Assembly (NCBI RefSeq): GCF_029855045.1
Contig: NZ_CP123228.1
Span: 4,216,001-4,280,000 of the forward strand
DNA from: Piscinibacter sp. XHJ-5
GTDB taxonomy: Bacteria; Pseudomonadota; Gammaproteobacteria; Burkholderiales; Burkholderiaceae_C
Length of the DNA: 64,000 nucleotides
Direction of reading: 5' to 3'
Shown here: in pieces, positions 1 through 9,924 of the stretch
How positions within the stretch are numbered: position 1 is the first letter of the stretch
How the letters are laid out: each line of letters starts with the position of its first letter
Made by a program: the position numbers and the translations under genes
The notes under the pieces: generated by a model
The model's database searches: none
What the model was told of the DNA's origin: nothing
Seen by the model: only the letters and a program-made list of their open reading frames with translations

Positions 1-2768
1 ATCTCCTCCGGCGTGCAGCCGACGATCTCGGCCGGCGTGCGCAGCACGCTGCGCGCGGCGACCTCGTTGACCTGCAGGATGCGCAGCGTGCGGGCATCAC
101 GCAGCGTGATGGCCATGGGCGCCGCTTCGATGATCCGCTGCAGCGAGGCCTGCGCCTGCATGGTGCGAGCCTCTGCCTGGCGCCGCCGCTCGATGTCGAG
201 CAGCGCGTAGGTGAGCTGGCGGCCCTCGTCGCGGCCGGTGGCGACCGCGTTGCCGACGATCCAGAACTCGCGGCCGTCGCGCGCCTTCACGCGGCATTCG
301 AAGGTCTCGGCCTGACCTTCGGCAAGGTCGCTGAGGTAATGCTTCTGCCGGAACGGATGTTCCGGCTCCGGCGTGGCCACGGTGTCGATCGGCTGATCGA
401 TGAAATCGGCCAGGTCGCCGCCGAACATGCGGCGCGCCGAGCGGTTCATCCATTCGATGCCGTTCGCGCCGACGGTGACGATGCCCACCAGCACGGAATC
501 GAGGATGGCGCGGGTTCGCTCCGCCTGCAGCGCCACCGCTTCCTGGGCGCGATGGCGGTCATCGACGTTGACGTACGACACGATGATGCCGGCCGTCGGA
601 TCGCCGGCGGCGACCGCCCGCTTGCTGACCTGAACCCACAGCAGCTGCCCGTCGCGGCGCTTGAGCTGCCGCTCGCCGGTCCAGCGGCCGAAGCGGCGCA
701 GCGCGTCTTCCTCGCGCGCCCAGCTGAGGTCGGCCTGCGGGGTGTCGGCAGACAGGTGCCACAGCGGCAGCCCGGCGAGCTCGGCCGGGCCATGGCCTGT
801 GAGCGCAGCCAGCGCATCGTTCGCCCGCTCGATGCGGCCGCTGCGGACGAAGGCGATGCCCACCTCGGACAGGCTGAACATCAGCTCGCGGTCGCGGGCC
901 AGGATCTCGAGCTCGGTCTGCTGCGCCTTCAGGCGGGTGATGTCCGACAGCACCGCGATCGCCTCGATGGGCCCGCCGGCCGGCCCGCTGCGGCGCACCG
1001 ACAGCGCGTACCACAGCGATGCCGGTTCGTTGCCGGGGGGCAGCGGCACCTCGAACTCGGTCTCGTAGGTCAGGCCCCGGTTCAGCGCGAGCAGCGTGTC
1101 GGCGGCGATGCGCTGTCCCTGCACGGAAGGTCCGAACAGCTCCTGGAGGCTGCTGCCCGCAAGCCCGCCGCCGGCCAGGCCCAGCATCGCCTCGAAGCGC
1201 CGGTTGCTGCGCACCAGCACGTTGGCGCGCAGGTAGGCGATGCCCGCGGCGCTGCTCTCGAGGATGGTGGCCATCTCGTGCAGCAGCTGCTCGCTGCGCT
1301 GCTGCTGCTGGTGCTGCTCGGTCACGTCGAGCGTGACCACGGAGGTGGTGCGCTTGCCCGACGCCAGCGTCGCGGGCTCCACGCGCGTCAGCAGCCAGCG
1401 CTGGCCGAGCTCGGGGTGACGCACGGCGTAGCGCACCTCGGCACGCTGCGCCTGACGCAAGGCCTGCTGCAGCCGCTCGTATTCGGGCAGCGACTCGGGC
1501 ACCACGATCTCGCGGCTGATCGACTGCAGCGCCGCCGACGACGCCGCATCGGCCGCGCCGGCCTGCGGCTGGCGCTGCCGCACCCACCCGGAGGATTCCT
1601 GGAAGGTGGCGATGCCCACGCCCGCGGTGTCGATCAGCGCGCCGATCTGCATCTGCGCGAGGTCGCGTTCCTCTTCGATGCTGCGGTCCTCCACCACCGC
1701 CATGTAGCGGCGCTGGCCGCCCGGCGTGCGGTAGCAGCGCACGGTGGAACGCAGCCGACGCTGGGTGCCGTCGGACTGCATCATCCAGCCTTGCACGGCC
1801 ACCGGGTTGCTGCCCGGCTGCAAGCGTGGCGACGGCCCTCGCGCATCCCAGGCGAGCAGTTGCTGCAGGCTGGCCGATGCCTCCGGGAGCAGCGGCGGGA
1901 CGTCGCCGACCAGCGCGTCGAACGCCGGGTTCGTGCGCACCAGCAGGCCGGCCTCGTCGAACAGGACCATGCCGACCGGGCTCAGGTCGAACCAGTCGTC
2001 GAGCTCGCGCGCCGAGCGGTCGGCCCGCTCGCGCGCCGCATGCTCGGCGGTGCTGTCCTGCATCGTCACGAGGAACAGCGGCGTGCCGTCGTCGCCCCGC
2101 AACATGCTGGCCGCGGCGCGGAACCAGCGTTCGCGGCCGCCGGCATCCACGAGGCGGCGCTCGATCAGCGCAGGCCCGCGGCTCATTCTTTCCAGCAGCT
2201 CGCCTCGCGCGGCGACGTTCGCGGCGCGATCTTCCTCGGGCTGCAGCTCGACCGGGTCGATGCCGATCAGCGTCTCGCGCGGGTAGCCGGTGAAGTCGAG
2301 GTACGCCTGGTTGACGTCGACCATGCGATACGCCGAGTCCTGCAGCGAGGCGGGGAACGGCAGCTGCCACAGCATGTGCATGCCCGAGGCCGAAGCGGGC
2401 GCGACCTGGGGCAGCTCTGCGCCGGCCGCCGCGGCTGCCGAGACCTGCAGCCGCAGCGCCGAATGCAGGCCCTCCAGCGGCTGCCAGGCGAGCGTCACGC
2501 GTCGCCCGTCCGGCAGATGAGCGGCCGGCGCGTCGCCGGGAGGCGGCGAGCGCCCGTGCGCCATCGCCTGCACGCAGGCGTGCACCCATTGCACCGCGGC
2601 CTCGCCGAGCATCGGCTGGAGCTGATCCAGCGGCATCCCGGCCTCGCAATGCAGCGAGCGCAGCGCGGCGGTGTTGGCGAAGGTGATGCGCGCGTGCCGG
2701 TCGAGCAGCAGCAGCGCGTCGGAGAGGTGATCGAAGAGCTGGCGCAGGGCCGATGAGTCTGGCCTCAT
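1..2768 (-). CDS. Multi-PAS sensor protein, C-terminus cut by window edge
   Basis: An open frame of more than 920 codons runs from ATG at 2768 off the left edge with no stop. The translation is a chain of about seven or eight PAS-like units. Each begins with a helix-turn such as LFDHLSDALLLLDRHARI, MFSLSEVGIAFVRSGRIER or AILDSVLVGIVTVGANGIEW, and most end in a PAC-like segment. No signal peptide or membrane segment is visible, so it is probably a cytoplasmic sensor. The output domain (histidine kinase, GGDEF/EAL or other) lies outside the window and cannot be named. It starts 10 bp after the HDOD gene at the distal end of the flagellar operon, which suggests a motility or c-di-GMP role by inference. 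Long open frames on the opposite strand here are GC-rich shadows. Confidence 0.85.
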   Translation of the reverse strand, partial: MRPDSSALRQLFDHLSDALLLLDRHARITFANTAALRSLHCEAGMPLDQLQPMLGEAAVQWVHACVQAMAHGRSPPPGDAPAAHLPDGRRVTLAWQPLEGLHSALRLQVSAAAAAGAELPQVAPASASGMHMLWQLPFPASLQDSAYRMVDVNQAYLDFTGYPRETLIGIDPVELQPEEDRAANVAARGELLERMSRGPALIERRLVDAGGRERWFRAAASMLRGDDGTPLFLVTMQDSTAEHAARERADRSARELDDWFDLSPVGMVLFDEAGLLVRTNPAFDALVGDVPPLLPEASASLQQLLAWDARGPSPRLQPGSNPVAVQGWMMQSDGTQRRLRSTVRCYRTPGGQRRYMAVVEDRSIEEERDLAQMQIGALIDTAGVGIATFQESSGWVRQRQPQAGAADAASSAALQSISREIVVPESLPEYERLQQALRQAQRAEVRYAVRHPELGQRWLLTRVEPATLASGKRTTSVVTLDVTEQHQQQQRSEQLLHEMATILESSAAGIAYLRANVLVRSNRRFEAMLGLAGGGLAGSSLQELFGPSVQGQRIAADTLLALNRGLTYETEFEVPLPPGNEPASLWYALSVRRSGPAGGPIEAIAVLSDITRLKAQQTELEILARDRELMFSLSEVGIAFVRSGRIERANDALAALTGHGPAELAGLPLWHLSADTPQADLSWAREEDALRRFGRWTGERQLKRRDGQLLWVQVSKRAVAAGDPTAGIIVSYVNVDDRHRAQEAVALQAERTRAILDSVLVGIVTVGANGIEWMNRSARRMFGGDLADFIDQPIDTVATPEPEHPFRQKHYLSDLAEGQAETFECRVKARDGREFWIVGNAVATGRDEGRQLTYALLDIERRRQAEARTMQAQASLQRIIEAAPMAITLRDARTLRILQVNEVAARSVLRTPAEIVGCTPEE

Positions 2769-2778
2769 CGCCCGTCTG

Positions 2779-3981
2779 TCAGTCGAGCTCGGCCGCGGTC
2801 GTGAGCGCGCGCAGCTGCGCGCGGTTGATCTCGCTGACGCTCATCATCAGGTTGTCGGCCGCGGCGCGGAAATCGAACAGCGACTCGCTCTCCACCGCCT
2901 TCACCAGGTCGAAGTACGGCTGGTACGGACCGGTGTTCTCCACCAGCGCCTGGAACACGCGCTGCGGCACGGGGATGGTGCGCATCAGGTCGGCGAAGGG
3001 CTGCTTGAACATGCGGTCGAGCAGCGAGAACACGCCGCAGATGAACATCTCGTTGCGCATCTCGTCGTCGCCGCTGCCGCGCACCAGCTCTTCCATCAGC
3101 AGGCCGCGGCGTACCGCGGCGAACATGACCGGCTTGAGGTTGGTGTCCTTGCTGGCGGTGGCCAGCAGCAGCGCGAGCCAGCGCTTCAGGCGCTGGTAGC
3201 CGAGCATCATGATCGCGTGGCGGAAGGAGCTGATCTCCACCGACAAGCCGAAGGCCGGCGAGTTGATGTAGCGCATGAGCTTGAACGCCAGCGACGGATC
3301 GCGCTTGAGCGTGCCTTCGAGCTTCTCGATCGGCTCCTGCTTGTCGACGCGGTTGATCAGCTCGACGATGACCTGCAGGTCGGTCTGCCCGGCCGGCTTG
3401 CCGCCGGCGGTGGACATCGCCACCGCATCGTCGATCGGCCAACCCAGCACCGCGGCCGCGCCGCGATTGAAGCTGGCTTCCATCTCGGCGATGCTGGCGA
3501 TGCCCGCCTGCACGTGCGAGATGCTGCGCACTGCGCCGTTCGGCGCATGCGGCCCCTCGGTGGCACGCCGGTCGTCGACGAGGTCGATGATCGAATACTT
3601 GAAGCAGGGCAGCACCTCGCGCGGCAGCTCCTTCAGCGGGCGGCCCTTCAGCAGCATGGTGTTGCCGTGCTTGTGCAGCGCCAGCAGCGGCTCGATGTTG
3701 GCGGGATCCGAGGCCATGAACGCCGGCACCTCGATCATCACGTTGATCGTCGGCTCGGCCTTCAGCAGGTCCTGCAGCAGGCTCTCGCTGGCCACGTTGA
3801 GCGACACGCGCGCGCCGTCGGCCGGCCACACGCTGCCCACCGCCCGCAACAGCTGCGACGCATCGAGCGTGGCGTCGGGCCTCAGCGGGAACACTGTCAG
3901 CCGGGTGGCGGTGACGGTGCGGTTGCGGTCGATGAATGGCGAATAGCCCAGGGCCACCTGGCCGAGGATCGCATCAGTCAA
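2779..3981 (-). CDS. HDOD-domain signalling protein with degenerate EAL-like N-terminus
   Basis: 400 aa. Residues about 1-195 resemble a decayed EAL fold as in YuxH/CsuR-type proteins (GYSPFIDRNRTVTATRLTVF, KYSIIDL) without the catalytic EAL metal-binding set. Residues about 195-390 form an HDOD domain (INRVDKQEPIEKLEGTLKRD, YINSPAFGLS, HAIMMLGYQRLKRW). Such proteins are thought to act as signalling scaffolds rather than enzymes. The start shown is TTG with GGGAGG four bases upstream; a GTG at 3957 is an alternative. It lies 30 bp after flgL and 10 bp before the multi-PAS gene, so all three are probably co-transcribed. The exact role is unknown. Confidence 0.85.
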   Translation of the reverse strand: MTDAILGQVALGYSPFIDRNRTVTATRLTVFPLRPDATLDASQLLRAVGSVWPADGARVSLNVASESLLQDLLKAEPTINVMIEVPAFMASDPANIEPLLALHKHGNTMLLKGRPLKELPREVLPCFKYSIIDLVDDRRATEGPHAPNGAVRSISHVQAGIASIAEMEASFNRGAAAVLGWPIDDAVAMSTAGGKPAGQTDLQVIVELINRVDKQEPIEKLEGTLKRDPSLAFKLMRYINSPAFGLSVEISSFRHAIMMLGYQRLKRWLALLLATASKDTNLKPVMFAAVRRGLLMEELVRGSGDDEMRNEMFICGVFSLLDRMFKQPFADLMRTIPVPQRVFQALVENTGPYQPYFDLVKAVESESLFDFRAAADNLMMSVSEINRAQLRALTTAAELD

Positions 3982-4011
3982 TTGGCCTCCCAGCCCTCAG
4001 GCGGTCTGGAC

Positions 4012-5211
4012 TCAGTTGTTCAGGTACTGGAACAGCGAGAGCCGCTGCACCATGGAGTACGACTTCAGGGCGGCATCGTAGCCGCTTTGCCTGCTCTGAA
4101 AATCGGAAATAGCGTGCACCATGTCCAGGTCTTCGGCATTTGATCGCTCGGTGCGGCCCTGCAAGTCCAGGCCTTCGTTGCGGTCGGTCACACCGTCGAT
4201 GCGATTGAGCAGGCCGCCGACGTCGGAGCGGGCCGACGACAGCCGCGTCATCGCCTGGTCGATGTTGCGCAGGTTCATCACGCTGTCCTGCGCGATCTGC
4301 GAGTTGCGCTTGCTGCCGGTGGACAGGTCGGCCACCGCTTTGTCGAGCATGTCGAAGACGCTCAGTGTCGAACTCGACGGCCGCAGCTCGAATTCATCGC
4401 CGTTGGCCGGCGTGCCCGTCACCGTCACTGCCATGCCGTCGATCTGGATCGCCTTGCCGGGCTGGTAGGCCACGTTGGCCTGCGCGGTCGCGACGCCATC
4501 GCGCAGCACCGAGTAGGTGATCGTGCCGGCGGTGTCGGTGAACTGGATCTCGTAGGTCGAGCCGGTGAGCGACGCGGGATCGATGACGCTGCCCGCATCG
4601 ATCCAGGCGTTGCCGGCGCTGGTGTTGACCCGCGTCTCGAAGATGCCGTTGCCGGTGCGCGCCGCGAGCCAGGTCGCGCCGCCGTCCAGCGTGATCGGCA
4701 GCTGCTCGTGGCCGGCCGCCTGCGACTGGCCGGCCGTGCCGCGGTATTGCACGGCACCCGGCGCATCGATGAACGGCGCCTGCGACGAGCCCTGCCCGCC
4801 GAACAGGAAGCCGTCCGCGCCGTCGCTGCGGTTGGCGATCGAAAGCAGCTGGTCGCGGATGCCGCGCAGGTCCAGCGCGATGGCCTGCCGCTGCGCATCG
4901 CCGTTGCTGCCGCTGCCGGCGGCGATGAGCAGCTCGCGAGCTCGCTGCAGCAGCTCGGCGGAATCGCCGAGCGCCGATTCGGTCATGGACATGAGCGCCT
5001 TGCTCGCGTCGACGGCGCGCTGGTTCGCCTCGACCCGCGAGACGCTCGCCAGCGCCCGCTCGGCGCGCGCCGCCGCGGTGGGATCGTCGCTCGCGCGGTT
5101 GACCCGCTTGCCGGTGGTGAGCTGCTGCTGCGACTCGGACAGCTCGGTCTGCCGGCGCTGGAGCTGCTGCAGGGCGGAGTCGAAGGCCTGGGCGGTGCTG
5201 ATGCGGGTCAT
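4012..5211 (-). CDS. flgL: Flagellar hook-filament junction protein FlgL (HAP3)
   Basis: 399 aa. The N-terminus MTRISTAQAFDSALQQLQRR, with TTGKRVNRASDDPTAAARAE shortly after, is the flagellin-like D0/D1 helix of HAP3. The C-terminus ends in the matching helix (SYSMVQRLSLFQYLNN). It forms the last junction layer between hook and filament and is exported through the flagellar type III apparatus, with no cleaved signal. It is longer than the enteric protein (about 317 aa) because of an extended central D2/D3-like region around residues 130-290. It follows flgK by 26 bp. The ATG at 5211 fits the conserved start. Confidence 0.95.
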   Translation of the reverse strand: MTRISTAQAFDSALQQLQRRQTELSESQQQLTTGKRVNRASDDPTAAARAERALASVSRVEANQRAVDASKALMSMTESALGDSAELLQRARELLIAAGSGSNGDAQRQAIALDLRGIRDQLLSIANRSDGADGFLFGGQGSSQAPFIDAPGAVQYRGTAGQSQAAGHEQLPITLDGGATWLAARTGNGIFETRVNTSAGNAWIDAGSVIDPASLTGSTYEIQFTDTAGTITYSVLRDGVATAQANVAYQPGKAIQIDGMAVTVTGTPANGDEFELRPSSSTLSVFDMLDKAVADLSTGSKRNSQIAQDSVMNLRNIDQAMTRLSSARSDVGGLLNRIDGVTDRNEGLDLQGRTERSNAEDLDMVHAISDFQSRQSGYDAALKSYSMVQRLSLFQYLNN

Positions 5212-5237
5212 GGTGCTTCTTCCGGTTCAGTGATGCA

Positions 5238-7223
5238 CTACCGTGCCGCGACCTGCAGCAAGGTATCCATCACCGATTGCGCCACCTGCAGCATCTTGGC
5301 CGCCGCCTGGTAGCTCTGCTGGAACTGGATCAGGCGCGCCGCCTCCTCGTCGAGGTTGACGCCGGTCTTCTCGCTGACCGCCGCCTGCGCGTCCTGTGCC
5401 ACGGTGGCCGACATGTCGGCCGCCATCTCGCCGCTTTGCACGCGCACGCCGATCTCGGTCATCACGTTGGCGTAGGCGTCGGTGATGGTGACGCCGCTGC
5501 TCGACGGCGTGCGCCCCACCATGCGCAACTCGCGCAGGTCGGTCAGCGCAAGCGCGTTGCCGTTGTTGCTGGCCGGGAATGCGGTGCGCTGGACGGTGAT
5601 GGTGTCGGCGGTCCTGGGCACGCCGTTGAGGTCGAGCTGGAAGCCGTTGAGGCTGATGCCCTGGCCGGCCGTCCACGTTCCGGTGCCGCTGCTGGCCAGC
5701 GCGTTGGTCGTCGCGTCGCGCAGCTCCCAGCTGTAGGCGCCGCTGTCGTCGGTGAAGGTGAGGGTCGCGGTGAGCTGGGGATTCAGCGTGGTGCTGACCG
5801 CCTTCACGCCGGCCACCGTCGCGGTGCCGGTGTTGGCGGTGCCGGTGGCGGCCGTCACCGGCGATGCGGCGGCGATGCCCTTGGGGTCGTCGAGCACGCG
5901 CTTCATGTTGAGCGCCGCCGTGCCCACCGGCTGCAGCAGAAAGCGGTCGCCCGCGGCGGGCAGCGGCGCCACCACGCCGAGCTGCCAGCCGTCCACGGTG
6001 GCACCCGAGGCCACCGAGGTCTGCACGCCATCGGACAGCCGGGTCACGAGGTAGTTGCCCGGCGTGGCGGGATCGGGCGTCACCTCGTAGGCACTGGGGC
6101 GCAGCTGGGTCGCATCGACGATGGAGAAGCTGACGCTGGGCATCCGCGTGCCGCTGCCGTTGACGTACGACGCGACCGGCACGCCGCCGGCCATCGCGTT
6201 GCCGCTGGAGGGCAGCACGGTGAGCGCGCCGGTGCCGAAGATGGCGGCGCCCGCTGCCGCCGGCTGTCCCAGGCCCAGGCCCAGCGCTTGTTGCTCGTTG
6301 ACCTTGCCGGCGAGCGCCTGCGCCATCTGGCCCAGCAGGTTGCGCGCATCGACGAGGTCGCTCGCCTGGAAGCGCAGCAGGCCGCCCACCGAGCCGCCGG
6401 TGATCAGGCTGTCGGGCATCGCATGCGTGCCGCTGCCGTCGACGATGCCCAGCCGCACGAGGGCCGGGTTGAATTCGTCGGCCACCGCCGCGAGCGGCGT
6501 GACGTCGCCGCCGAGCACCAGCCGCTGGCCGCCGCCGATGAAGACGTTCATCGATCCGTCGCTGGCAGGGATGGTCGTGACCTGCAGGTACGAGGAGATC
6601 TCGCCGATCAGGCGATCGCGCTGGTCGAGCAGGTCGTTCGGCGCGTGGCCCGAGCCCTGCGCCAGCGAGATCTGCCCGTTCAGGTCGGCCACCTGGCGCG
6701 CCAGCGTGTTCACGGTCGCCACCGCGGCCTTGATGTCGGCGGTGACGTTGGCCTGCAGCGAATCGAGCTGCTCGCCCGCGGCGCGAAAGCGCGAGGCCAC
6801 GTCGGCGGCGCGGGCCAGCACCACCTGGCGCGCGGCGAGGTCCTGCGGCCGATTGGCGACATCGACGAAAGCGTTGAGGAACTGGCCGGCCGCGTAGCCG
6901 ACGCCGGCCTCGCCGGTGCCGAACACGGATTCGAGCTGCTTCAGCTGCTCGGCCCGTGCCGCGTCCGCGGCGGCCACCGCGCGGGTCGACGCTGCTTCCC
7001 GCGTCAGGAACTCGTCGTGGGCGCGCGCCACCGTCGTCACGTTGACGCCCTTGCCGAAGAAGCCGGCGCCGCTGAACTGGCCGCCTGCCGATTCGAGCTC
7101 GACGGTCTGGCGCGAGTAGCCCTTGGTGTTGGCGTTGGAGATGTTGTTGCCGGTGGCCTGCAGCGCCGCGTAGTTCGCGAACAGTGCGCGCGTGCCGAGG
7201 TTCATCAATGCGGAGCCGGCCAT
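5238..7223 (-). CDS. flgK: Flagellar hook-associated protein FlgK (HAP1)
   Basis: 661 aa. The N-terminal rod/hook-family motif is clear (LMNLGTRALFANYAALQATG, then NNISNANTKGYSRQ). The C-terminal helix has NLDEEAARLIQFQQSYQAAA and MLQVAQSVMDTLL, typical of FlgK. It forms the first junction ring on the hook. It is longer than E. coli FlgK (about 547 aa), the extra length being Ala/Gly/Thr-rich variable surface domains in the middle. It lies between flgJ (26 bp upstream) and flgL (26 bp downstream) in the usual order. Confidence 0.96.
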   Translation of the reverse strand: MAGSALMNLGTRALFANYAALQATGNNISNANTKGYSRQTVELESAGGQFSGAGFFGKGVNVTTVARAHDEFLTREAASTRAVAAADAARAEQLKQLESVFGTGEAGVGYAAGQFLNAFVDVANRPQDLAARQVVLARAADVASRFRAAGEQLDSLQANVTADIKAAVATVNTLARQVADLNGQISLAQGSGHAPNDLLDQRDRLIGEISSYLQVTTIPASDGSMNVFIGGGQRLVLGGDVTPLAAVADEFNPALVRLGIVDGSGTHAMPDSLITGGSVGGLLRFQASDLVDARNLLGQMAQALAGKVNEQQALGLGLGQPAAAGAAIFGTGALTVLPSSGNAMAGGVPVASYVNGSGTRMPSVSFSIVDATQLRPSAYEVTPDPATPGNYLVTRLSDGVQTSVASGATVDGWQLGVVAPLPAAGDRFLLQPVGTAALNMKRVLDDPKGIAAASPVTAATGTANTGTATVAGVKAVSTTLNPQLTATLTFTDDSGAYSWELRDATTNALASSGTGTWTAGQGISLNGFQLDLNGVPRTADTITVQRTAFPASNNGNALALTDLRELRMVGRTPSSSGVTITDAYANVMTEIGVRVQSGEMAADMSATVAQDAQAAVSEKTGVNLDEEAARLIQFQQSYQAAAKMLQVAQSVMDTLLQVAAR

Positions 7224-7249
7224 GTGTCAGATCCTCGGTGTCGCAGGCC

Positions 7250-8083
7250 TCAGGCCGTGCTGCGCTGCAGCCGCAGCGTGGTGTTGATGACGCGGGTCAG
7301 CTTGTCGGCATACGCCGGATCGGTGGCGTAGCCGGCGCGCTGGAGGCCTTGCGCGAAGCCCTGCGCCGACGAAGCGTTGGCGACGACCTGGCCGTAGCGG
7401 GGGCTGTCCTTCATCAACCTGGCGTAGTCGCTGAACGATTCGGCGTAGGAGTCGTAGGCGCGGAACCGCGCCGTCACCTTGCGCGCCACGCCGTCGACGT
7501 ATTCGGTGGTCGTGACCTCCGCGACCTTGCCCTTCCAGCCGGCGCCGGCCTTGATGCCGAACAGGTTGAACGACGGCGTGCCGTCGGCCTGGCGGATCTC
7601 GTGCCGGCCCCAGCCGGTCTCGTGCGCCGCCTGCGACACCATGAAGGCCGCCGGAATGCCGCTCTGCGCCTCGGCGGCGCGCGCCGCGTCGCCATGCCGG
7701 CTGAGGAAGTCGGACTGGCGCTGCGAGACCTTCGCGGACGCCGAAGGCGCACCGGCGGCCGCGGCCGGCGCGACCGGCACGACCGCGCTGCCGCCCATCT
7801 GGCGCTCGAGCTGCTTGGCGATCGCGTCGCTCAGGCCGCCCGGCAACCCGGTCATCCTGGAGGCGAACTGCGTGTCGAGCATCTCGGTCCCCATCTGCGA
7901 GCCGGCGTTGTCGAGCAGGCCGGACGACATTGACTGCTGCGCCTGGCGCATGCTCTTCATCAGCTCCTGCATGAAGAGCGCCTCGAACTGCCTGGCGGCC
8001 TCCTTGATGGCGGCCTTGGGATCGGATGCGGCCCGCGCGCGCAGGGAATCGAGGTTGACGCCGGATGTCGAGGGCAGGTTCAT
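7250..8083 (-). CDS. flgJ: Flagellar rod assembly protein / peptidoglycan hydrolase FlgJ
   Basis: 277 aa in two domains. Residues about 1-110 form the rod-cap/scaffold domain (EAARQFEALFMQELMKSMRQ, MGTEMLDTQFASRM). Residues about 135-277 form a GH73 glucosaminidase-like domain with SGIPAAFMVSQAAHETGWGR, whose Glu is the expected catalytic acid, and FNLFGIKAGAGWKGK. It acts in the periplasm to open peptidoglycan for the growing rod. The ATG overlaps the TGA of flgI by one base (TGATG), so the two are translationally coupled. This start was chosen over the longer upstream frame for that reason and because it matches the family N-terminus. Confidence 0.95.
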   Translation of the reverse strand: MNLPSTSGVNLDSLRARAASDPKAAIKEAARQFEALFMQELMKSMRQAQQSMSSGLLDNAGSQMGTEMLDTQFASRMTGLPGGLSDAIAKQLERQMGGSAVVPVAPAAAAGAPSASAKVSQRQSDFLSRHGDAARAAEAQSGIPAAFMVSQAAHETGWGRHEIRQADGTPSFNLFGIKAGAGWKGKVAEVTTTEYVDGVARKVTARFRAYDSYAESFSDYARLMKDSPRYGQVVANASSAQGFAQGLQRAGYATDPAYADKLTRVINTTLRLQRSTA

Positions 8084-9216
8084 CAGATGACCTCGAGCTC
8101 GGCGTTCAGCGCGCCGGCCGACTTCATCGCCTGAAGGATCGCGAGCAGGTCCTGCGGCGTCGCGCCCAGGGAATTCAGCGCCTTCACCACGTCCGCCAGC
8201 TTTGTGCCGGCCGGCATCTGGATCAGCGATCCCGCCTGCTGCGCGATCGTGATGTCGGCCTTCTCCGTGACCACCGCCTGTCCGCCGGTGGACAGCGCAT
8301 TCGGCTGGCTCACCTGCGGCGTCGAGCTGATGGTGACCGACAGGTTGCCGTGGGCGACCGCGCAGGCTGCCAGCGTCACGGCCTGGTTCATCACCACCGA
8401 GCCGGTGCGCGCATTGATGACCACCTTGGCGGCCGGGGCGGCCAGGTTGATGTCGAGGTTCTCGATGTCCGCCATGAAGGCGACGCGCGAGCCGGGCGCG
8501 TCGGGCATGCGCACGCGCACGACGCGCCCGTCGACGGCCAGGGCCACGTCGGCGCCCATGCGCTGGTTGATGGCGCGCGCCACTTCTCGCGCGGTGTTGA
8601 AGTCGCTCGCGTTGAGGTCCAGCTGCAGCGTGTCGCCCTGGTTCAGCGGCGTCGGCACGCTGCGCTCCACCGTCGCGCCTTCGGGCACGCGGCCGGCGCT
8701 CAGGTGGTTGATCTGCACCTTGGATCCGCCCGCCGATGCGCCCGCGCCGCCGACGATGAGATTGCCCTGCGCCAGCGCATAGATCTGCCCATCGGCGCCC
8801 TTCAGCGGCGTCGCGATCAGCGTTCCGCCGCGCAGGCTTTTCGCGTTGCCGAGCGAGGACACATTGACGTCGATGGTCTGACCGGGCTGCGCGAAGGCCG
8901 GAAGCTGCGCCGTGACCATCACGGCCGCGACGTTCTTGAGCTGCATGTTGGTGCCCGGCGGCACCGTGACGCCCATCTGCTGCAGCATGGCGGCCAGGCT
9001 TTGCGCGGTGAACGGCGTCGACGTGGTCTGGTCGCCGGTGCCGTCGAGCCCGACGACCAGGCCGTAGCCGACCAGCGGGTTGCTGCGCACGCCCTGCACG
9101 GAGGCGACTTCCTTGATGCGGGCGGCGGCGGCCGGCGCGGGCCACCAGAGCGCGGCGCTGGCGATCAGCCAGGCCAGCGCGACCAGTGCCTTCAGAAGGG
9201 TTTCGAGTCGGTCCAT
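8083..9216 (-). CDS. flgI: Flagellar P-ring protein FlgI
   Basis: 377 aa. A signal peptide ([16 protein letters not shown] and following hydrophobic residues, cleaved near residue 32) precedes [20 protein letters not shown], the FlgI hallmark. [15 protein letters not shown] and the C-terminal [20 protein letters not shown] are also typical. It assembles the periplasmic ring around the rod in peptidoglycan. Its length matches the family (about 365 aa). It sits 39 bp after flgH and overlaps flgJ. Confidence 0.97.
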   Translation of the reverse strand: MDRLETLLKALVALAWLIASAALWWPAPAAAARIKEVASVQGVRSNPLVGYGLVVGLDGTGDQTTSTPFTAQSLAAMLQQMGVTVPPGTNMQLKNVAAVMVTAQLPAFAQPGQTIDVNVSSLGNAKSLRGGTLIATPLKGADGQIYALAQGNLIVGGAGASAGGSKVQINHLSAGRVPEGATVERSVPTPLNQGDTLQLDLNASDFNTAREVARAINQRMGADVALAVDGRVVRVRMPDAPGSRVAFMADIENLDINLAAPAAKVVINARTGSVVMNQAVTLAACAVAHGNLSVTISSTPQVSQPNALSTGGQAVVTEKADITIAQQAGSLIQMPAGTKLADVVKALNSLGATPQDLLAILQAMKSAGALNAELEVI

Positions 9217-9255
9217 GTCGGAAACATTGCGAGGTGTTTCCGATTCTGTTCAGAC

Positions 9256-9924
9256 CTAAATGGGGAGAACGTTCAAAAAGAAGCGCGCCAACCAGCCTAT
9301 TCCCTGCGCCTCGGCCTGCGCACCGCGGCCGCGATGCTCGATGCGCACGTTGGCGATCTGCGCCGACGGCACGGTGTTGCCCGGCTGGATCGCCCGCGGA
9401 TCCACCTGGCCCGAGAAGCGCAGCACGTCGACGTTGTGGTTGACGCCGATCTGCTTCTCCCCGGCGATCAGCAGGTGCCCGTTGGCCAGCACGCCGGTCA
9501 CGGTGGCCGTGATGGTGCCGGAGAAGTCGTTGCTGTTCTCGGTGCTGCCCTTGCCCTCGAAGCTGTTGCTCGAGCTGCCGGCGGCGGCCGCGCGGCCGAA
9601 CGAGTTGGGCGCGATGCCGGGCAATGCGGTGATGCCGGCGCTGAGCTTGCCGCTCTTGTCGATGGTGCTGGTGCTCTTCTGGCTGGCGCTGACCTTCTCG
9701 ACGATCTGCACGGTGATGGTGTCGCCGACCAGCCGCGCGCGGTGGTCCTCGAACAGCGGCCGGTACTGCCCGGCCTGGAAGATGGCGCCGTTGCTGATCA
9801 CCGGCGCGGCCACTGGCTGCGGCAGCGCCGCGGTCGGCTCGGCGATGTCGACCGGCGGGCGCGGGTTGAGCGTGGAGCAGCCGGCCAGCGCGAGCGCGGC
9901 GGCCACGAGGGCGAGGCGTTTCAT
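9256..9924 (-). CDS. flgH: Flagellar L-ring lipoprotein FlgH
   Basis: 222 aa lipoprotein. The signal peptide [18 protein letters not shown] contains the lipobox LAGC at residue 16. The mature part carries GAIFQAGQYRPLFEDHRARL, VGDTITVQIVEKVSASQKS and the C-terminal AQGIGWLARFFLNVLPI, which define FlgH. It forms the outer-membrane ring of the basal body. ATG at 9924 overlaps the flgG stop by one base (TGATG). A longer frame running back through flgG is not the gene. Confidence 0.97.
   Translation of the reverse strand: MKRLALVAAALALAGCSTLNPRPPVDIAEPTAALPQPVAAPVISNGAIFQAGQYRPLFEDHRARLVGDTITVQIVEKVSASQKSTSTIDKSGKLSAGITALPGIAPNSFGRAAAAGSSSNSFEGKGSTENSNDFSGTITATVTGVLANGHLLIAGEKQIGVNHNVDVLRFSGQVDPRAIQPGNTVPSAQIANVRIEHRGRGAQAEAQGIGWLARFFLNVLPI

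Noticed and set aside
339..2756. 805-codon open frame on the plus strand
   Set aside because: It is the shadow of the multi-PAS gene; its translation is rich in Arg, His and Gln with no domain, while the minus frame shows repeated PAS motifs.
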